Made by a program: the position numbers and the translations under genes. A stretch of DNA of 64,000 bases, from contig OY987251.1 of assembly GCA_963920765.1 (NCBI GenBank), forward strand, positions 7,318,501 through 7,382,500, read 5' to 3'. Below the pieces are notes generated by a model. The model saw nothing but the letters and a program-made list of their open reading frames with translations. It ran no database searches and was not told the origin of the DNA. Within the stretch, counting starts at the first letter, position 1, and each line of letters begins with the position of its first letter. This document shows positions 58,500 to 64,000 of the stretch, one piece after another. Source of the stretch: Ulota crispa (lineage: Eukaryota > Streptophyta > Bryopsida > Orthotrichales > Orthotrichaceae).

Positions 58500-59700
58500 G
58501 ATATGGCAACATCTTAGCGGTCAGATTGCAGGTAACCATGAGAAGAGATTCGGCAACCACAAGCGGTTCTCTCTCAATCAATTAACGTAAGAAATCAGTG
58601 ACCAAGCATGATCAAATAGAAACTTCGAAAAGTATATTCCATTGCACATGCAAATTCCCTGTACGAAAGGTCCACACAAGGACCTAAAATCTCAAACAAA
58701 TGCTGGAAATGAAGCTCTTAAAGCCATCCGCACCCTTGTACACTAATGAAGCTCTCAATAGCATTTGGCGTGGCGCGCGTCACCGCAAACATGCCAACGT
58801 TTGTATGCAACTTGCTCAATTGTATCTCAAACATTGAAATGTTTAGGGTTTGATGAATTGTTAGAGCATGCAGAACCTAAACAATAAAAATCTTCTTGAT
58901 TGGTTGACACAAGAGGTCCATGGTTGGAGCTCAACACCTGTCCTCTGTAACACGCTTTCAATGCTTGCTTGTACCTTAGTTGAGGGCAAGGGTGGGACAT
59001 TAGAGATTTGAGCAAGCCCATGATTGTGAATGCACCATGCACACCCGTTTTTAGTGTTCCAAGCTGTGTACAAAGGTGCAGATCAGTGATCCCAAATATG
59101 ATTTTTTCTTTTAGCTCAAGTGGCTAAAAACACTGCTCAAAAAGCTAATATGTTCAAATTTAACACTGTGAAGTGCAAAAGTTTCTTAGCTGCATAAATT
59201 TTTGTGGTAGCAATACTGCAAAATTTAGCCAGTTTAAAGATCGCTGGTGCGGATGCTCTTAAAGCAGGGAGTGAGATAGCAAAACGACGCAGAAATAATT
59301 ACTGAGCACAAAGGAGCACGTAACAGCACCGATCCAAGCCAAAAAGCGTAATTGCAAACTGGAGTGAGAGAGGCCGGAGTGGTTCGCAAATCCTAAACAG
59401 AGTTTATGGAATCAACCTCAAAAGCTTACAATACTATAAATGAGGCTCAGGGAACTCGTAACTCAAGTAATCAATACAGCAATCATAATTACCCCACTCT
59501 CTATCTAAAAATCTCATGATATTCCCGGTCAATTAATAAACGGACTCCTAATTATGTGTTTGTAAAAATCATGATCAATGCCACAAAATGGCACTTAATT
59601 AGCAAACTTGCCGCCAATTAATCAATGACACCATAATTGAATGAAAGGTCAAAGGGTATGATTAATTGAAAGAAGCTTCAGTAGTAATATCAGTACCTCT
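58500..59700. other. Intergenic DNA, nothing recognised
   Basis: No gene found. The small - strand ORFs at 58827-59073 overlap each other in two frames. Confidence 0.45.
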
Positions 59701-60103
59701 TGCAGAAGCCCACTAAATCCTAGAACCCTAGTTCAAATTCTTCCGTAGGCTCGCTTTTTGCGATTTCAAATTTGGGTTTGGGCGGGGTCTCAGCAGATTG
59801 CGGCGTTTGAGTTTGGCGCCTAAATTGGGGATTATTTGAGGTTTTTTTCTTTTTTTGCGAGTTGCTGCATTTGAGGCGCTACTACAAAAGGTTTCTTAAG
59901 TTTTTCTCAGTGGATTTGTTGTAATTACGGAGGTGCTAGTGTTAGCGGTTGCTTGAGTTCTTTGGGAATGAGCAGTGGATAAAATGGCCAGGTCGTTTGT
60001 GAGAGCGGGTGGGCGGTTGTTGCACTAGGCAATTAAGGTAGACAGACCCATACCCGAGTGTTTAAGGGTTTGGGTTTGGGGTACCGTAAGGTCTTGGAAA
60101 ATT

Positions 60104-60136
<33 letters not shown>

Positions 60137-60140
60137 CTTC
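59701..60140 (+). other. Promoter/leader-like segment with a broken start
   Basis: GC-richer DNA with CCTAGAACCCTAGTTC (telo-box-like) at 59718 and a T-rich leader, then an ATG at 59984 that reads MARSFVRAGGRLLH and hits TAG. The peptide is basic and amphipathic like a mitochondrial presequence. Beyond the stop the frame continues AIKVDRPIPE. A 29-base T tract follows at about 60109-60137. It looks like the 5' end of a gene cut off by repeats, but no downstream exon is recognised. Confidence 0.3.
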
Positions 60141-61265
60141 TGTAGGATTAGCTTTTCAACAAGTTGTTATGGAATGTCATTTTTGTGGAAAAAGGTATAG
60201 TGGAATATTTTATATTAAAGGGCAGAGTTACAGCTCATAGGACCCCAAAAGCAATTGTAGACTAACATTGAAACTGTTTGGATGTGTTCCTTTAACAACA
60301 CTTGGTAGTCCCAACCCCAACCTTCCCAAATTGACTTAGCTTAGCAACTGACTTGTGACAAGACTTGCTTGTGCAAGTAGTTTTCACAACTCCACTTTGG
60401 GTTCAAGATATAGGGTACAAAATTGAGAGTCGCTTGGGAATAGGTATGTCTACCTTAGTGGTGAAGTTGGTGCTATAGTAATAACAACAAAGGTGGAGGT
60501 GTTGCTACAGTACATCTCCAAGTTATAGAAAGTGTACTTTCTATGGACAATGTTTTTAAGATATATTCACACTTGATGTTAGAAGAGATATTAGCAATAG
60601 GAATGCAATCTAAAAGTGTATCCATATGCATCTAAATTTCCTTTGCTACTACCACTCTTAACACCAAGTGTGAACATACCCCTACTCTGATTTTTTTATT
60701 TATCAACTTTTCTTTAAGTCGTGGTGAATACAAGGATAGTCCTGTGATGTGAGAGAAAACAAAATGTGATTCAAGGCAATCGTGACCTAGGTTTTATCAT
60801 TTTGGAAGTGGAGCTTGGAACGTGATTGCAAATTTGGCACGTGGTGTATTAATATCTAGGCGATGCTAAGATGTTATATGTGCAACTTGTTTGTTAAAAT
60901 ATACGATACAGCAAATGTCTGCAAGAATGGTCACGATTGTGAAATATGTAAACATTTGCAAATATTTCTAACGTTTCATGACGTTCTTAACTATTTGTTA
61001 GGCTTGCTCCCTGTCTATTATAGCACTAAACGTCAACTAATATAAACTCACTAACAATATCTTGAGCCGTTAACAAACCTAACTATGCAACTTTTACACC
61101 AGAACGACATATCATTCCCCGACTTTGCCTTCAAAAGTTGAACTCAACATGCAGGTATAAGTGTAATCAAAGAAAATTAACTATGAAAGATCACTAGATC
61201 TTAGATTCAAGGTTTTTTCTATAAAAGAATCCCTCTGGTTTAGGGTTTTGGTGAAGCCGCTCATT
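60141..61265. other. AT-rich DNA, nothing recognised
   Basis: No gene or bounded repeat identified. Confidence 0.5.
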
Positions 61266-62665
61266 CCAAAGGAAAACTGTTGTGATGCAACTTCTAGTGA
61301 GAGAAAGTGTCTTGGCACAATGTTCAGCGACCTATTTGTCCTTTTTGTAAAGAACCAACAAAGAAGAGAGAGATACATGCATAAAGTGGAGAGAGGAATA
61401 CATGCAAAAAGAGACTTACATTGAAGTTTTACTTTGATTTAGGTTGATGATGTTTGTGAGTTAACCTATCACTCATGGTTTATAAATTTAAGTTGACCAC
61501 ATTTTGTGATAAGATTGCTATTGCAAAATTTACATATTATAGGAATATTCTTCTTACCTTTCTCAATACAATGGGTACCTAAACTCGTTCTTCAATAACA
61601 AATGGGTCCAAGGTACGTGGAGCCAAATTGAAAAGTGTTTTGATTGTGTTGCTTCACTTTGCGCTTTGTCATTGGTGTTTGATAGATAGTTCCTAGGGAA
61701 TTGACATGTGTCCAATCTTTGCGGCCTTTGTATAGTGCAACAGCTTCAGCTCAATTGTTGTCACTACTCTGCTCCTCAATTGATGCCCTACTCCAAAGTA
61801 TGTGTATGGACGGCTTTATGGGGGAATAACCCTCAACCTGCATAGCAATTTAGATGAAAATGATAGGGGTAGTCACACCTTCTCTGAATGCAAATTTCTA
61901 ATGAAGAATGAAAAGTTGTAAAATGGAAATAGGAGTCAATGGGAGCATTTTTCCAAGAAGAAGGTGCAACTCCCCTTAAGTGGGTGGTAGAGAACACAAT
62001 TCTTACTTTAGGCAAGATTTGGATGTTGGACAGCACATGTGAACGCACTAAATGGATGGCACATACAAACATGTAGTCCACTTTTGCTCTTTAGGGCATT
62101 TCTAGGGTTTTTGACCTTAGAAAGGAAGAACCAAATTATTATTTTTTTCATTTTTATTACATCATATGGTTTTAAATCCATATTTAGTAACTTCATGTTG
62201 GCAACAATGAGTGTTGCCATCATATATAAAGTAAATTTTTTATCAATTTTTGAGGTCAACTATGAGTTGAATACATCAAATAGACATGAACACAATAAGG
62301 CACTTCAGACAAACGGGTGAGCGGATGGACAAGTAGTCCAGTGTGACAACCATGGTGGACAATGGAGAATGAGTTCACCTAAAAACTAGTAATGCAGTAA
62401 GAAGGCAAGTTGCATTCACACATAATCGAGGTCTTCAACTACAAAGGGGGTGAAAGCAAGAAGAGCAAGATGATAAAAAGACAAGCACTAATAACAACTT
62501 TACATGCTTCAACTTCTTTATGCCCATTCTTCTCCTTTGGAGGTGAAGACAAAGACTTTCAATCTTTAAAGAATTGGACCTTCCAAATCAAGAAGAGAGT
62601 GTCACATCTGTATTCTCTAAAGATTGAGAATGAAGTGAAGAAGGTGTGACTACCTCTTTGAGTCA
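61266..62665 (+). repeat. Dispersed repeat of unknown type, copy 3
   Basis: 61270-61588 matches 56010-56282; 61866-61990 matches 58000-58217; 61990-62345 matches 15905-16270; 62535-62655 matches 58330-58490. Block order differs from the other copies. No RT, integrase or transposase motif is visible. Confidence 0.6.
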
Positions 62666-62885
62666 AGTACATTGGCGGTTCAAACTTCCATTGTTTCTTC
62701 CTACCTAGAAACATATAATAAAAAAGATATAGGTGGGTTTCCAAGGTATGTGTACAAATTTTTATTGATGATATTTTCACACAACCTTGTTGTAGCTACT
62801 CCTTTTACAATATGTTTTGTGTTGGATTTCATGGTGCTACATAATATGAAAATATGTGCACTTCTTATCATGAATTTATTACTTC

Positions 62886-63195
62886 ACTAAATGTTGCATT
62901 TAGTTTGCCTTCAATAATTAAGTTGCATTATCTTGGAAAGTAATCTCATGACTCATTGCTTGGCCACTTCAAGGTGCATGCAACTCTCTAGATGATAGGA
63001 TTTTACATGGTTAATGACCAAGACATTGTTAGTTTTGATTCCTACAACTTTGTTGTTGTTGTTGTTAGGCCCTTAAATTTTTTTTATTGCAATAAGCATT
63101 TATGAAAACTATTGCAATATCATTAAGTTTTTATATGGTATAAAATGTCAAGAAATTAAAGTGGGGCAACCTGGATGCAATATTTAGTGTAGTGA
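62886..63195. mobile_element. MITE of the ACTAAATAGTGC family, intact copy
   Basis: Left end CACTAAATGTTGCATTTAG, right end CAATATTTAGTGTAG. Colinear with 9820-10132 (CTCATGACTCATTGCT, GTGCATGCAACTCTC, TAGGCCCTTA, GTGGGGCAACCT). Confidence 0.75.
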
Positions 63196-64000
63196 CTAGT
63201 CCTAGCCAATTGGGGTGGATTTCCTTGTTGCAACATGACAAAGTTTCCATGACTAGTGGTTAAGTTTCACTCTTTCTTTTAGTGCAAATCTCACCTTGAT
63301 AAAAAAATATTTGAACAAACATGCAATTTCTCCATGTCTAGGGGCGCATTGGAATTGAAGAATTGTGGAATGAACAAATCAATTCCAAAACCATGCATGG
63401 AAGTGTGTTAGAAAAGAAACAAAAAAAATTAACAAAAAAAAATTCAATAATTTTTTTAGAATAAGAGGGAATTTTGGGAGTTTGAAATTTTTGAAGTTGA
63501 AAAATGTTTGATCATCATGGTTGGTTTTGATGCAACATGGAATTAGCCCTCATATTCTTTGTACCCATTTTGGTTCATCATGATTCACAAGTTAAGACTC
63601 AAATTTTCATTTTGCTTATGTTGATATGAATTTTGTAAAGAAAAAGCCATTAAATGATATTTGGACTTGGAGGTTGGAAATTAACCACTTGTTACATATC
63701 ATGCGTATATTAAAGTCTTGAAATACTAGTACTGGCAATATGCATGATGTGTTCTTGAAATTGAACAAGTGGGGCTTAGCATTTCTTGTTGGTGTGGCCT
63801 TCAATTTCATGAATAAGTGGAAGATTGTTAACATACTTGTAGATTTTTATAGCATTGTGTACAAACAATCCTTGAAAAAAGAATAACTAAGGGTTATAAA
63901 TCCTTAATGTTAGGGCGTAGATTATTTCCACTTACACATTAGAAATATTTTTTATCTTTTACGAGTAAGAGGAAAACAAAGATTGGAATCAATGATTGCA
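63196..64000. other. AT-rich DNA to the window end, nothing recognised
   Basis: No gene or bounded repeat identified. Confidence 0.5.

Noticed and set aside
1-64000. tRNA and rRNA genes
   Set aside because: No convincing A-box/B-box pair with cloverleaf arms and no rRNA core sequence was noticed when reading both strands; a covariance-model scan would settle it.

Overview
This is plant nuclear DNA, AT-rich and dominated by mobile elements. One gene looks intact: an Aux/IAA auxin co-repressor on the + strand (3653-5883, five exons, 542 residues, every intron phase consistent). It carries the LxLxL repression motif, the GWPPV degron and the C-terminal PB1 domain, with an unusually long spacer (about 280 residues) between domains I and II. 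The long protein and the large repeat-rich landscape suggest an early-diverging land plant such as a moss, lycophyte or fern. I hold this at low confidence and cannot name the species.

Layout. 1-2600: AT-rich intergenic. 2640-3652: purine-rich leader of the Aux/IAA gene with a diverged 175-bp tandem duplication. 5884-6450: probable 3' UTR. 7760-22010: nested TIR elements, mainly a family flanked by TTAA. 22760-25400: short tandem repeats and an 18-bp minisatellite broken by CACTA-like MITEs. 26267-26918 (- strand): two consecutive exons of a BTAF1/MOT1 homologue, damaged by changes of the kind expected from CpG deamination. 27300-34080 (- strand): a decayed L1-type LINE, split by an insertion of about 3.5 kb with unrecognised gag-like ORFs. 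35980-54980: further TTAA elements, foldbacks, a 430-bp tandem repeat and PIF-like MITEs. 55850-62700: shuffled blocks of one unknown dispersed repeat, with one nested MITE insertion. I recognised no tRNA, rRNA, CRISPR or organellar gene.

Main observation. At least eleven non-autonomous elements end in CCCCTAAAGG / CCTTTAGGGG and sit between TTAA tetranucleotides. They make up roughly 14% of the window. One copy (20807-21733) lies inside another MITE whose relative at 9820-10132 preserves the unoccupied site with a single TTAA, which supports a TTAA target-site duplication. TTAA duplication, a terminus beginning CCC and a 13-14 bp TIR are the hallmarks of piggyBac-type transposition. One end also carries a subterminal palindrome that keeps its pairing while its bases change. 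No transposase is present in the window.

The genes do not form a working unit. The window is one auxin-response regulator next to a graveyard of nested elements, whose nesting gives a relative insertion order.
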